From the IMG/VR virus record IMGVR_UViG_3300037367_000025, positions 1 through 28,406 of that record: a DNA stretch of 28,406 nucleotides. One strand, given 5' to 3'. The DNA comes from a virus. Within the stretch, counting starts at the first letter, position 1. Each line of letters begins with the position of its first letter. The notes beneath the pieces were generated by a model. That model did no database searches, had not been told where the DNA came from, and saw only the letters and a program-made list of their open reading frames with translations. The position numbers and the translations under genes are program-made. Of this stretch, positions 1 to 8,800 are shown one piece after another.

Positions 1-807
1 CTTCAGCTCCTGCTCGCGAAGGTGCATCTCATCGAACACGGCCGTCATGCGCTGCGCTTCCTCGATCTGCTTCGTGCGCATGTCCCAGATGTTCATCGAG
101 TCCTTGACGGCCATCTGCTTCTGATCGAAGGCATCGTTCGTCATCGTGAGCGCGAAATCCCGAGCCTTCTGCGCGGCATCGGCGCGGCTCGAGTACGCAT
201 CGAGCATGACCTTGTACATCTGCTGCTGTTGCTCGTTGCGTTCGCGGTACTCCTGCAGCTGCTCCTTCCACTTATCAAGCGCCGCCTTGAAATTCTCCTC
301 CGAGCCCTCGTTGATCCCCTGCGCCATGCCGTTCAGCGCCCCGAGCATGGCCGTGCCGGACAGGCCCGCCGCCTTGCCGCCGAGCGCCGCGAGGATGCCG
401 ATGATCGGCGCCGCCTGCATCGCCGTGCCGTAGAACACCTGGCGGGCTGGGTATTTCTGGAAGAGGTCACTGATTGCGGACTGCTGACGCTGAAGCTCGG
501 ACACCTCACCGGTTGCGAGATCGGCCTTCGACTTATCGGCCGACTCGAGCTCGGTTTCAGCGCCCTGCGCGGCCTGCTTACCTTGCGCGATCTGCGAATC
601 CAGCCCCGAGGTGTCCGGCGGCTGATAGTCTGGAATCTTCTGCGGGCGCAGCGACATCATTCCGGCGAGCATCGGATCCTGCGCCGGCTGCGCGGGTGAG
701 CCCTGAGGCTGCGGCGACGGTGCGGCCTGAGGCTGACCGGGAACGTTCTGAAGCGGGGGCGCGTACCCCGGCATCATGGAGGCAATATCGTCTTCGGTCG
801 TGCTCAT
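1..807 (-). CDS. Probable internal virion (ejection) protein, C-terminus beyond left edge
   Basis: An open frame of 269 codons runs from ATG at 807 off the left edge without a stop. The N-terminal 75 residues are Pro/Gln/Ala-rich. A hydrophobic Gly/Ala segment follows at about residues 125-155 (AAPIIGILAALGG). The rest is a long charged, Gln-rich helical region likely to form coiled coil (LDKWKEQLQEYRERNEQQQQ). The start codon overlaps the stop of the preceding gene by four bases (ATGA), so the two are translationally coupled. A long helical protein at the end of a podovirus-like virion operon fits an internal or ejection protein. No family was recognised, so the role is inferred from position and composition. 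Frame and start are secure. Confidence 0.7.
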   Translation of the reverse strand, partial: MSTTEDDIASMMPGYAPPLQNVPGQPQAAPSPQPQGSPAQPAQDPMLAGMMSLRPQKIPDYQPPDTSGLDSQIAQGKQAAQGAETELESADKSKADLATGEVSELQRQQSAISDLFQKYPARQVFYGTAMQAAPIIGILAALGGKAAGLSGTAMLGALNGMAQGINEGSEENFKAALDKWKEQLQEYRERNEQQQQMYKVMLDAYSSRADAAQKARDFALTMTNDAFDQKQMAVKDSMNIWDMRTKQIEEAQRMTAVFDEMHLREQELK

Positions 808-3020
808 GCCATACCGCCGTACGCGCTCGCCTCAGCCGCGCTCTGCTCGGCGAGGGCCTGCTGATAGGCCTGCTGCTGTTGCGGCGTCAGCTGGGCCGCC
901 GGCTCAGTCGGACCGAAGGGCGAGCCGCTGCCGGTGTACTGCTGAAGCGAGGCGAGGAGCTGAGAGAACCCCGACTCCTGCAGCGCGGACTGCGTTGGAT
1001 CGGTGAACGTGCCGCCCGCATCGACCGCCGCGCTCGACCCTGCGGTTGCGGCCTGGGCGTTGCCGAGATCGGTCGCGAGCGTGTCGTACTGAGACTGGTT
1101 CGCCATGACCGTGCCGTCAGGTCCAGGCAGGTACCATTCGCCCGTTGCGTTCGGGTTCTGAGGCGTCGCACCGCCGACGTAACCGTAGTAGCCGGAGTCA
1201 CCCGGAAGGAACGCGTAGGTCTGAGAGGCCGATGGGGCATTCGGCATCACGTAGCCCTGCCCGGAGACGTTCGTGATGTTCGCCTGCTCTCCAGTCTGCG
1301 TACCGAAAAGTGTGGAAGCATTGCCTTGCGCGAGCTGTGACTCCAATTGCGGATCGTTCGCTGCGTTCGAGGCGGATGGCACGAGGAACGGTGACAGGAA
1401 CGCAGCGGCCCCAAGGCCCAGGCCGAGCGCGGAGACGCCGGCCGCGGCGCTGGCACCCGCCCCTGCCGCTCCCGATCCTGCCCCGCCTGCACTTGCCGCC
1501 ACATCCGCTCCTGTATCTGCCGCCGCCCCTGCCCCCGCGGCGGCTTGCCCGCCAGCGCTAGAGAAATCCCCGAGCAAGTCTCCCACATCTCCGACATCGG
1601 ACCCCGTGTCGGCCGCGAGGCTCGTGAGGTCAGAGCCTCCAACATCCCCGAGCGCGCCGGTCGCATCACCGCTCACCCCATACCCGGTGTCGAACGCGGG
1701 CGTGATGCCGGTCTGCGCGCCCACATCGTAGCCGGGGGTCGCCGTGCCGAAAAGTGACTGGCTCGAGAAGTCCGTGGTCCCGAGATCAACCGACCCAGAC
1801 TGCTGCGAGCCGACCCCGGTCGCCGCGTTCGTGCTGCTCGATGGGCTCAGCGCGTTCTTGACGGCGCTGCCGACCTGATTGAGGAGCGAGTTTGTCGCAC
1901 CCGCGGCGGCACCAGAACCTGACCCGCCCTGGCCGCCTCCGGAAGTGCCACCTGAACTCGTGAACGCCTTGGCGATGCTGCCGAATAGGCTCTGCAGGCC
2001 GGCCGCGAGCTGGGTGTTCTGCTGCAGGGTGATGTTGACCGCATCCTCGACCGGCCCCATGCCAGCGCCGAACTCGGAAACCGCATTCGAGATCAGGCTC
2101 GAGTAGGTTGACTGCACGCCCTGGAGCGCGTTCTGAGCCAGCGTCGTATTGCCCTGGATGAGTTGCTGCGTCTGCTGCGTCGCATTGTTCTGGATCTGCT
2201 GGTCGTACATCGCAATCACGGAGGAGTCCGTGATGCCCTGGCTCGCAAGCTGCGAGCTGATCTGCTGCTGCTGTGCCTGCACGTTCTGCTGGATCTGCTG
2301 CTGCTGCGCCGGAGTGAGTTGCCCCGTGGAGTACTGCGTTGCAAGGCTCCCGAGGTTCTGCGCAGCCTGCTCCGACTGCCCGATCGCGCCACCCGTCACC
2401 GGAGCACCGGTCAGCCCCTGCTGGATCGCCCCGAGCTGACCGGTCGCGTTCTGAATGAGCGGCTGCGAGGGACCCGTGAGCTGGCTCGTGAGTGCGGCCG
2501 TCTGCGACTGCGCTTGGGATGCCTCGTACTCGCCCAGGCCCGCGAGTGTTGCCGCATCGAATGCCGGGTTAGACAGGACCGAGCCGAGGCCAGAGAGGAG
2601 CGAGCCCCAGTTGAGCCCGCTCGCGGCGGTTGCTGCAGTGCCCGCCGCCGATGCACCGGTTGTCGCCGTGCTGCCCGAGCCGAAGCCCGGGTCGAGATTC
2701 AACGGCGATGTGCCGGCGCCCGAGGTGTAGCCCGTGGGGCCGTTCAGGCCCATGGATCCTGTCGCCATCGTCGAGTACGAAGGCAGTGCTTCACTGCTGC
2801 CTTCGGGCGTTGCGCCGGTGTACCCGGCAGGCGCGGTGATGCCACCGGTGCCGTTGAGTGCCGTCGGCCCGGTCGCAGCCGTGGGGGTAGCAACCGCTGA
2901 GCCTCCGGATCCCCCGGCAATGCCAGTGAGTCCGTACGGGTCACTCGAGCCGTAGAGCTGCGATTGCGGGACCGAGGAGGTGTCCGAGGAGCCCGAAGCG
3001 TTGATGCCTGAGATCGCCAT
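804..3020 (-). CDS. Low-complexity Gly/Ala/Ser/Gln-rich virion protein, probable internal protein
   Basis: The protein has 738 residues if it starts at ATG 3020, which shares one base with the upstream stop (TAATG). A GTG at 3035 in the same frame is less likely. The first 110 residues are Gly/Ser/Thr-rich. A Gln-rich amphipathic region follows at about 150-360, with runs such as TPAQQQQIQQNVQAQQQQ. A long Gly/Ser/Ala tract comes next, with one hydrophobic Ala/Gly/Leu stretch, and the C-terminus is again Gln/Ala-rich. This composition is common among podovirus internal or ejection proteins, but no catalytic motif is visible. It sits between a smaller virion protein and the coiled-coil protein, overlapping both by 1-4 bases. 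The function is inferred and the coding call is firm. Confidence 0.7.
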   Translation of the reverse strand: MAISGINASGSSDTSSVPQSQLYGSSDPYGLTGIAGGSGGSAVATPTAATGPTALNGTGGITAPAGYTGATPEGSSEALPSYSTMATGSMGLNGPTGYTSGAGTSPLNLDPGFGSGSTATTGASAAGTAATAASGLNWGSLLSGLGSVLSNPAFDAATLAGLGEYEASQAQSQTAALTSQLTGPSQPLIQNATGQLGAIQQGLTGAPVTGGAIGQSEQAAQNLGSLATQYSTGQLTPAQQQQIQQNVQAQQQQISSQLASQGITDSSVIAMYDQQIQNNATQQTQQLIQGNTTLAQNALQGVQSTYSSLISNAVSEFGAGMGPVEDAVNITLQQNTQLAAGLQSLFGSIAKAFTSSGGTSGGGQGGSGSGAAAGATNSLLNQVGSAVKNALSPSSSTNAATGVGSQQSGSVDLGTTDFSSQSLFGTATPGYDVGAQTGITPAFDTGYGVSGDATGALGDVGGSDLTSLAADTGSDVGDVGDLLGDFSSAGGQAAAGAGAAADTGADVAASAGGAGSGAAGAGASAAAGVSALGLGLGAAAFLSPFLVPSASNAANDPQLESQLAQGNASTLFGTQTGEQANITNVSGQGYVMPNAPSASQTYAFLPGDSGYYGYVGGATPQNPNATGEWYLPGPDGTVMANQSQYDTLATDLGNAQAATAGSSAAVDAGGTFTDPTQSALQESGFSQLLASLQQYTGSGSPFGPTEPAAQLTPQQQQAYQQALAEQSAAEASAYGGMA

Positions 3021-3799
3021 TAGAATACGGCCCACGCCATGCTGATGTTGTTGCTCAAGATGCCCTTCGTACCGCTTGCTGTCCAGCCGGAGGCGCTGGC
3101 GTTAAGTTCGAACTGAAGAAGATTTGCCGTGGTAACGGTCGCCGTGACGCACGATGTGGCTGTCAACTGTGTGGAGTTGTTCTCGAAGAACGTCGTCGGC
3201 ACCGCTACGCGCTGATTGGTCGTCGTGGGCGTGATGGCGGTCGGGATTCCGGAGAGCGTGAACGTCGCGCCGTTGCTCGCTCCGGTCGCTGGGCTAATGC
3301 TCGCGAGGACGATTCCCCCCGTCTTGAACCACGTGAGAGTGAAATTCACCGTCCCAGAAAACCCACCGGCCGCGATGACCAGAGAACTCGTGCCGGATGA
3401 TCCGGATGATGAGGCCCCGAGGATCTGAAAGTACGTTCCGTCGTAGATGAACTTAACGACACTGCCCGCGACGAGCTGCCCGACGAGTGGAGATGTCAGG
3501 TCCTGATTTTTAACCGTGACCGCGCCGAGTGATCCGACGGTGAGCGTCACGGACGAAGAGGTCGTCGTGTTGGCGATCAGCACCGTGACCGCAAGTCCGG
3601 CGATCAGGCTTGCGGTGAGCCCGGTCGACAAGAGCACAGCAATGGCGTTGACAGACCCCGAGTCAGCGAAGAAGTTCTCGTACGTCCCGAGATCATTGAG
3701 CGCGCCGGCGGCATTCGTGTTGTTCGTATCGAGTAAGGACAGCGTCCACGGAGGCGGTGAGCCCGCGAAGGTCGTCGGTGTTGCAATTGGCTTTGCCAT
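3020..3799 (-). CDS. Virion structural protein, beta-rich, function unknown
   Basis: The protein has 259 residues from ATG 3799, which overlaps the upstream stop as TGATG. A longer reading to 3859 would run 60 bases into the upstream gene and is unlikely. The sequence is rich in Thr, Ser, Val and Gly with alternating hydrophobic positions, typical of beta-sandwich phage proteins. It includes VKFIYDGTYFQILGA near residue 113, a phrase often seen in phage fibre or collar proteins. The C-terminal half (GGFSGTVNFTLTWFKTGG onward) looks like a second beta domain. Position after the nozzle-like gene suggests a tail or fibre-associated part. The exact role is not recognised. Confidence 0.65.
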   Translation of the reverse strand: MAKPIATPTTFAGSPPPWTLSLLDTNNTNAAGALNDLGTYENFFADSGSVNAIAVLLSTGLTASLIAGLAVTVLIANTTTSSSVTLTVGSLGAVTVKNQDLTSPLVGQLVAGSVVKFIYDGTYFQILGASSSGSSGTSSLVIAAGGFSGTVNFTLTWFKTGGIVLASISPATGASNGATFTLSGIPTAITPTTTNQRVAVPTTFFENNSTQLTATSCVTATVTTANLLQFELNASASGWTASGTKGILSNNISMAWAVF

Positions 3800-4149
3800 C
3801 AGTGAATCCCGAAATACTGATCGAGGTCCCCGTGCAGGAGCGCGTGATACTGCTGCCACGCGCGCACGGCTTGCTCGTCACCAAAGTCGAGGCTCGAAAG
3901 GCCCACGGTGGGGGATTGCCCCGAGGATCCTATGATCTTTCGCAGCGTCGAGTGCCGCACAGCGTGGCGCATCAGCCAGTCCTGCGTGACCGGACCGGTG
4001 AGATCCTGACCGCCGAGTGATAAGCCGGTCTTGCCGAGCGCAGCCTCGTAGGCAATGTGGCGCATGTGATGCTGCATCTGGAAGTGGCTCTGCGTCGAGG
4101 AGCGCATCTGCCGCTGCGGCCAGAAGAGCGTTGCGTTCGAGATCGTCAT
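3799..4149 (-). CDS. Small conserved-looking virion-operon protein, unknown function
   Basis: The protein has 116 residues, is His/Gln-rich at the N-terminus (residues 12-32) and is otherwise mostly helical in character. It starts at ATG 4149, overlapping the stop of the nozzle-like gene by four bases (ATGA), and ends in a TGATG overlap with the next gene. Tight coupling on both sides supports it as a real gene. No motif or family was recognised. It may be a small tail-assembly or connector-associated protein, inferred only from position. Confidence 0.65.
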   Translation of the reverse strand: MTISNATLFWPQRQMRSSTQSHFQMQHHMRHIAYEAALGKTGLSLGGQDLTGPVTQDWLMRHAVRHSTLRKIIGSSGQSPTVGLSSLDFGDEQAVRAWQQYHALLHGDLDQYFGIH

Positions 4150-5741
4150 ACGCGCCAGCGCTTGCCGAGCTTGTAGTCGATCGCAAGGGTGTGAAGCTCG
4201 AAGTCATACCCTGAGGAAACAAGCCGCAGCCCCACGTGACGCGCGTGCATCGCGGGAGGCTTACCGAAAAGAAGCACGAGCCCTCCGGTGATCCATCCGC
4301 CGGTCACACCGGCCGAGTTCTGCCACGATCCCGTGACACCCGCCGAGTTCATCCACTGACCGGGCGTCGTGGGTTGGTTCATCATCGTGATCGGCAGGGA
4401 CTGCGAGTCCGTATCCGCGTACAGGACGAGCGAGGTTCCGTACTGAAAGTAATCCGCCTCGACTCCGGCCTGGATCAGCTCCTTGTCCTGAACCTCATCC
4501 TCCATCGGGTAGAGCTTCGTCCAGGCAGTTGCGTTCGGTGAGGTCGTCGAGTCCCCGAAGATCTGGTACAGCGTGTTACCGCGAAAGCCAAAAAGCGCGG
4601 GAACGTTGTTCAAGATTCCGGTGACGATGAAGGTGAGCGCACCGAAGTTCGCGAACCACCACACGTCCGTCGATGTCTCGACTCCAGTATTCGCATTCGT
4701 CCCATCGTTCGAGAACCAAAGCGCGATGATCGTGTTGGAGCCGAAGATCGGGTCGTTCAGGCGCTTGATGAGAAACGCACCGCAGAGGATGTTCTCGACC
4801 ACTACCTGCCCGGCACTGATCGTCTGGCTGAAGTCCAGGTACTGCCAGGTGCCATCGATATCGGTAGATGCCTTGGGCGCATCCACACCGATCAGCGTAT
4901 GGATCCCATACGGACTTGCGAACATCACGTTGCGGTCGTACGGGATGACCGAGGCCGGCTGGTCCGAGCCGATGAGCGCTTGCAGGTTCTGATTCGTGAA
5001 CACTGGAGTCGGAGGATTCGCGCCCGTTGGCACGTACACGTCCGATATCGCGTTTATCCCGGTCGTCGAGAAGATGTACAGATACCCGTTCGCCGCGATG
5101 AGCCGATAGACTACCGAGCGTATGGTCGGGTCAGTAAGGTTGGTGGCCGCCGCACCGTTAGCCGCCGTCCAAGAAGCCGCGCTGTAGTCATCGACGCCTG
5201 AGTTGTAGAGGACGCGGCCTTCTGCGATCCAGACTCGGCTTTGGTAGACCGCGATGGCTTGCCCAGCAGATGGGACGCCAGTACCTGTGATCTTGGCAAA
5301 CGTCGTTCCGTCATAGTTGTAATACCCGGTTGAGTCGATGAATAGAATCTCGGTGTTCTTCCACTGCGTACACTGCGAGAGCGCACCCGAGAGAAGGTTG
5401 CCGACGTTCACCTGGGCGGAGGTCTTCGCGACGATGTTGTAGAAGAAAACCTTCCCCGTCGTTGCGAAATTGACGAGGTACTCGGTGCCGTTCAAATTCA
5501 CGCCCTGCGACCAGTAGATCTCATCCGAGGCGTACGGGATCAGAGGCTGGGAGATATTCGGTACGACGTGCGCGTTCTGTGGGCCGATCGGGATGATGTT
5601 CTCGAGGTTGTAGAAGTAGTCATCCTCGATCGCCGTGCGCGCCGCACGGGTGTACACCCCGTTGAAGTTCGTCAGGTACTTCGACAGCAGCGGCCGCTCT
5701 TCCTTCTGCGAGTCGGTCGTCTTTTGAGGAATCGCCGGCAT
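4146..5741 (-). CDS. Probable tail nozzle / DNA-stabilisation protein (beta-propeller-like)
   Basis: The protein has 531 residues and is beta-rich. Recurrent short strand-turn units carry aromatic and Gly/Asn residues (TEYLVNFATTGKVFFYN, TEILFIDSTGYYNYDG, NGYLYIFSTTGINAIS, FGFRGNTLYQIFGD), as expected of a beta-propeller. It directly follows the adaptor-like gene, the same order as adaptor then nozzle in T7-like and P22-like phages (known from those families). Near residues 462-490 a short unit, NSAGVTG followed by W, is repeated twice. The start ATG 5741 shares a base with the adaptor stop (TAATG). The end overlaps the next gene by four bases. The nozzle assignment is an inference from fold style and gene order; the coding call is secure. 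Confidence 0.6.
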   Translation of the reverse strand: MPAIPQKTTDSQKEERPLLSKYLTNFNGVYTRAARTAIEDDYFYNLENIIPIGPQNAHVVPNISQPLIPYASDEIYWSQGVNLNGTEYLVNFATTGKVFFYNIVAKTSAQVNVGNLLSGALSQCTQWKNTEILFIDSTGYYNYDGTTFAKITGTGVPSAGQAIAVYQSRVWIAEGRVLYNSGVDDYSAASWTAANGAAATNLTDPTIRSVVYRLIAANGYLYIFSTTGINAISDVYVPTGANPPTPVFTNQNLQALIGSDQPASVIPYDRNVMFASPYGIHTLIGVDAPKASTDIDGTWQYLDFSQTISAGQVVVENILCGAFLIKRLNDPIFGSNTIIALWFSNDGTNANTGVETSTDVWWFANFGALTFIVTGILNNVPALFGFRGNTLYQIFGDSTTSPNATAWTKLYPMEDEVQDKELIQAGVEADYFQYGTSLVLYADTDSQSLPITMMNQPTTPGQWMNSAGVTGSWQNSAGVTGGWITGGLVLLFGKPPAMHARHVGLRLVSSGYDFELHTLAIDYKLGKRWRV

Positions 5742-6403
5742 TACATGCGCCTTGACATGTAGGGGTTACGGATGATCCGAGTGCGCCAGGCCTTGCAGCA
5801 GCGCTTCAAGATCTCCTCGTACTGCTTGAAAAAAAACATCGCCTCACCGTGTGCCTGCATCCTGATCTTGGCCTTGTATGCCGCGTAGTACTGCACCGGC
5901 TCCTGGAATGGCTGGGGGATCTGCTCAGGATCGGTGTCGAGCACCAGGGCATTGGGGTTGATAGCAAGGTCGAACTCACAGTTGTAGGTCTGGTTCGGAA
6001 CGTACGCGATGTTGATCGTGTTCGCACCGACCCGCGACATCGCGATCGGCCAGTCGACGTAGTTCACCCAGCCGCGCATGAAGGCATCCATCTCCGTGTA
6101 CGGGACATCCTGCATGCGGTAGCGCTCGTTGTTCACGAGCACCGTGATCCCCATGACATCGACGTAGGTCGTGTTGAACGGGGTCGGAAGGTAGGTCGGC
6201 AGGTTGTAGGATTCCTGCCCGGAATTGAGCGTGAGGGTCGGGTAGGTGTTGGTATTGATGACCTGGCGCAGGGCTTTGGTCTCCTGCGCCACGCGATTTC
6301 GCGCCTCGTTGATGTAGTTCGCTAGCTGCGCAGTCGACCACAGCTGCGCATTCGGGTCATCCAGGAGATCCTGCACCTGCGGAATGTAAGTGCTGAAGAG
6401 CAC
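5741..6403 (-). CDS. Head-tail adaptor protein (podovirus tail-tube A-like)
   Basis: The protein has 220 residues and starts with GTG at 6403. The N-terminal helical segment (IPQVQDLLDDPNAQLWS, then a LANYINEARNRVAQET helix) is the typical opening of phage adaptor proteins that bind under the portal. A beta-rich middle follows, and then C-terminal helices with a basic end (CCKAWRTRIIRNPYMSRRM). The adaptor links the portal ring to the tail nozzle. Its gene lies six bases after the preceding stop and is coupled to the nozzle-like gene by TAATG. The family resemblance is fairly clear, but no homologue could be searched. Confidence 0.7.
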   Translation of the reverse strand: MLFSTYIPQVQDLLDDPNAQLWSTAQLANYINEARNRVAQETKALRQVINTNTYPTLTLNSGQESYNLPTYLPTPFNTTYVDVMGITVLVNNERYRMQDVPYTEMDAFMRGWVNYVDWPIAMSRVGANTINIAYVPNQTYNCEFDLAINPNALVLDTDPEQIPQPFQEPVQYYAAYKAKIRMQAHGEAMFFFKQYEEILKRCCKAWRTRIIRNPYMSRRM

Positions 6404-6409
6404 GTCGGA

Positions 6410-6943
6410 TCATTTCTTGCCCTTCACGGGCTCAACGCGTCGCGGCATATGGGCGAGGGGGTCCTCGGGACCGATCGGTACAGGTGGCAACCGACCGGCC
6501 CCGGCTCCCTCCGCCGACGTACCCGGAGCGACCCGCGGCGTCGAAGGTTCGGTGGCATCGAAAACGGTCTCGAACTCCGGCGCGATGTTCGGGTCGGTCT
6601 GCGGCTTGAACCGCACGACGTTCTCGAAAGGCGGGAGCTCGTCGATGGAGATGGTCTCTGCAAGTTTCTTCATGGCAGCTTTAAGTTGCATGCCGTCTTT
6701 CAACCACCCGAGGCGCAGGAGCGCTCGCTCCCTGATCTCCTGCGCGTCCTTGGGGGTGTACTCGAGGGTAGGATTCAACCAGCCGAAGATGTGCGTGACG
6801 GCGATGTTGTGAAGCTTCAAGGCCTCGCCCGGCTCCCACAGGTAGTCGCGGCCGTCGTACCGGCCCTCGACGGTCTCGGTCAACGACTTGTTCGTGACGA
6901 GCTTGAACTCGTCCGGATTGAAAAGCAGTGACTGGCCGCTCAT
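6410..6943 (-). CDS. Hypothetical virion-operon protein
   Basis: The protein has 177 residues. The N-terminal half is mixed alpha/beta and includes KDAQEIRERALLRLGWLKDG around residues 65-84. The C-terminal 55 residues are Pro/Ala/Gly-rich and end in a basic tail (EPVKGKK). It starts at ATG 6943 in a TAATG overlap with the upstream stop and ends six bases before the adaptor gene. Genes at this place between capsid and adaptor are often head-completion or neck proteins, but nothing in the sequence proves that. It has no recognised domain. Confidence 0.6.
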   Translation of the reverse strand: MSGQSLLFNPDEFKLVTNKSLTETVEGRYDGRDYLWEPGEALKLHNIAVTHIFGWLNPTLEYTPKDAQEIRERALLRLGWLKDGMQLKAAMKKLAETISIDELPPFENVVRFKPQTDPNIAPEFETVFDATEPSTPRVAPGTSAEGAGAGRLPPVPIGPEDPLAHMPRRVEPVKGKK

Positions 6944-7650
6944 TAGTTCACCATGCTCACGTGTGAGGTCGCGGTCGTACCGGATGCCCAGATGCCGCAG
7001 GTCGCCGCACAGCCGAACGCCATGCCGGTTCCGGAGGCGGCGATCAGCGTGCGGTACGTCGGTGCGGTGGCGGGCGTGTAGCCGCCGGGCAACGCTGGGG
7101 TCGACAGCTGATCCAGGATGACGGCCGTCTGCGTGGCATCGTACTGCACGACGCAGTTCGCGGCGAAGTTGCAGAAGAACACCCCGCCCTCAAGCTGCGG
7201 TGGCGGCTCGACGGTCACGACGGCCGAGATCGTCTGCGTCGGCCCGCCCGCGAATCCGGACCCGAAGCTCGCGACGAAAGGCGGATAGAAGACCGGGATC
7301 ACGGTCGTCGAGGTGACGGTCGCGGTCGAGATCGTCGACCAGAACGTGAAGGTCGTCGTCGATGGGATCGAAAGGATCCGGAACACGTTGTTGATCAGCA
7401 CGCCGGTGCCGGTGATCGCCGAGGTCGAGCCACCAAATGAGACGAAGTAATTCGGGGGCACACCCGCCGCGGGCGTCATCGTAAGGCCGTGCACGGCGTT
7501 CGTCGTGAACGTACACACACCGCCCTGGCTCAACGTCGCGGAGTTGGCGTTCGAGAAGGTTGCCCCAGCGCCTGCCGGGATCACGAACTGCGCGATGGCA
7601 AGCTCGGTCTCGAGATCCAAGCCGCCAGCGGGAAGACGAAGAATGGACAT
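6943..7650 (-). CDS. Beta-rich protein downstream of the major capsid gene, unknown
   Basis: The protein has 235 residues and is very rich in Thr, Ser, Ala, Val and Pro, with repeated Thr-Val strand-like segments (TTTFTFWSTISTATVTSTTVIPVF). No signal peptide is seen. It is the first gene after the major capsid protein, 50 bases further on. Head decoration or cement proteins and minor structural proteins are often found there, so a virion role is likely. The start ATG 7650 follows a hairpin-containing spacer. I do not recognise the family. Confidence 0.6.
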   Translation of the reverse strand: MSILRLPAGGLDLETELAIAQFVIPAGAGATFSNANSATLSQGGVCTFTTNAVHGLTMTPAAGVPPNYFVSFGGSTSAITGTGVLINNVFRILSIPSTTTFTFWSTISTATVTSTTVIPVFYPPFVASFGSGFAGGPTQTISAVVTVEPPPQLEGGVFFCNFAANCVVQYDATQTAVILDQLSTPALPGGYTPATAPTYRTLIAASGTGMAFGCAATCGIWASGTTATSHVSMVN

Positions 7651-7666
7651 GGTTTAGCTCGCTATG

Positions 7667-7695
7667 ATCTATCCGTAAGTGCTAGTTTTTTCACG
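7667..7695. terminator. Weak hairpin in the spacer after the capsid gene
   Basis: The 50-base gap between the capsid stop and the next gene contains a 6-bp inverted repeat (ATCCGT and ACGGAT) about 16 bases apart. On the plus strand the second arm is followed by TTTTAAA, so it could stop antisense transcription. On the minus (coding) strand no U-run follows, so it is more likely an attenuator or mRNA-end structure there. The stem is short, so confidence is low. Confidence 0.25.
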
Positions 7696-7700
7696 GATTT

Positions 7701-8732
7701 TTAAATGGTGTTGAATAAAAATTGCGTGCCCGTGCTTCCGACCGTACCCACGCGCACCGTCGTGCGGGGCTTCGCGCACACAAGCTCAAGGAGACTCACC
7801 ACACCGCCGATGAAGCCGATCTGGTACACGGGCAGGAGCGATTCGAACCCGGTGAAGGCGAAGTTCGCCATCTGGTGGAAATACAGCTGCATGTAGTTCG
7901 AGTTCCAAACGTACATGACCCCTTCAGGACAGTACGGATCGCAGTACACCGGCACACCGCCCACATCGAGCGCGCGGAAGAGCGAGCGCGGCCGATCCGC
8001 ATCGGTGTCAAAGGAGGTGCCGGGCGAGATCTGGTAGGACTCAAGGCCGGCGTAGTCGTTTGCGACCAGGCGCTCCCAGGTCCCCATGCCGAGCATCGCA
8101 GCGGTCGGCATCTCCGCACCGTACTTCTGGGCGCCCATCATGTACTGAAGCAGCAGCGCGCGCGTCGGGGCCACACCGCCCGCGGAGTACACCTTGCCCT
8201 GCCAGAAGGTCGAGGCCGAACGGTTGATGTTGCCGTACGAGCTCGCATTCGTGCCGTCATCGATCGCAGCGTTGAAGCCGATCAGCTGCTGAGTGTTCGT
8301 GACATTGACGTAGAGCGCTTGCGAGAGCACATCGACGGTCGAGTTCGTTGAGTCGTTGAACACCGCCTCGATGCGAGGAATGATCGCATGATCGGCCTGG
8401 ATCACAGCTTCGAAGCCATAGAACGGAATCGGGGTCACGAGCCCCTTGAGATTGAACTCCGCCGGCTGGATACCCTGAATGTTCGCCGGCTGGCTGAAGG
8501 AGGCATCGAACCCGACCCACTGCGGGATCGTGAGCGCCTGACCCTGCACCGGCACGGTGATCGATGAGATGCCCCCGCTCGCCGTCTTCGCGTGCTGCAT
8601 GAGAGCTGCGATCGTGGGCGATGCCGAGTACAGCTGCACGTACACGGTCGGAAGGAATCCGCGTCGTGTAATGGCCTCGTACTCCGCGAATTGCGGAGCA
8701 CTGCTCGGCATAATTCCGCTCTGAAATGGCAT
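7701..8732 (-). CDS. Major capsid protein
   Basis: The protein has 343 residues, within the usual size range for HK97-fold phage coat proteins. The C-terminal portion (NSNYMQLYFHQMANFAFTG, then LLPVYQIGFIGGVVSLLELV) is typical of phage major capsid proteins. The mid-region (IPRIEAVFNDSTNSTVDVLS) resembles their spine helix. It forms the icosahedral shell. The gene comes straight after a coiled-coil scaffold-like gene, the classical scaffold-capsid order, and precedes the neck/tail genes. The start ATG 8732 gives MPFQSGIMPSS; the Shine-Dalgarno match is poor (a GAG-rich stretch lies further upstream). Assignment is by family resemblance plus context. Confidence 0.85.
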   Translation of the reverse strand: MPFQSGIMPSSAPQFAEYEAITRRGFLPTVYVQLYSASPTIAALMQHAKTASGGISSITVPVQGQALTIPQWVGFDASFSQPANIQGIQPAEFNLKGLVTPIPFYGFEAVIQADHAIIPRIEAVFNDSTNSTVDVLSQALYVNVTNTQQLIGFNAAIDDGTNASSYGNINRSASTFWQGKVYSAGGVAPTRALLLQYMMGAQKYGAEMPTAAMLGMGTWERLVANDYAGLESYQISPGTSFDTDADRPRSLFRALDVGGVPVYCDPYCPEGVMYVWNSNYMQLYFHQMANFAFTGFESLLPVYQIGFIGGVVSLLELVCAKPRTTVRVGTVGSTGTQFLFNTI

Positions 8733-8800
8733 ATCGGCAACACTCTGCTCTCAGGACTTAGCGCCTGATTGCTGGTCGCTCGATAGTAGAAACCGACGGG

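Noticed and set aside
474-1340. 288-codon plus-strand frame rich in Arg/Ala
   Set aside because: It lies antisense to two virion genes with good coupling, and its Arg/Leu/Ala-rich product is typical of a shadow frame in high-GC DNA.
5849-6325. 158-codon plus-strand frame with Val/Arg/His-rich product
   Set aside because: It is antisense to the adaptor gene; low-complexity codon artefact.
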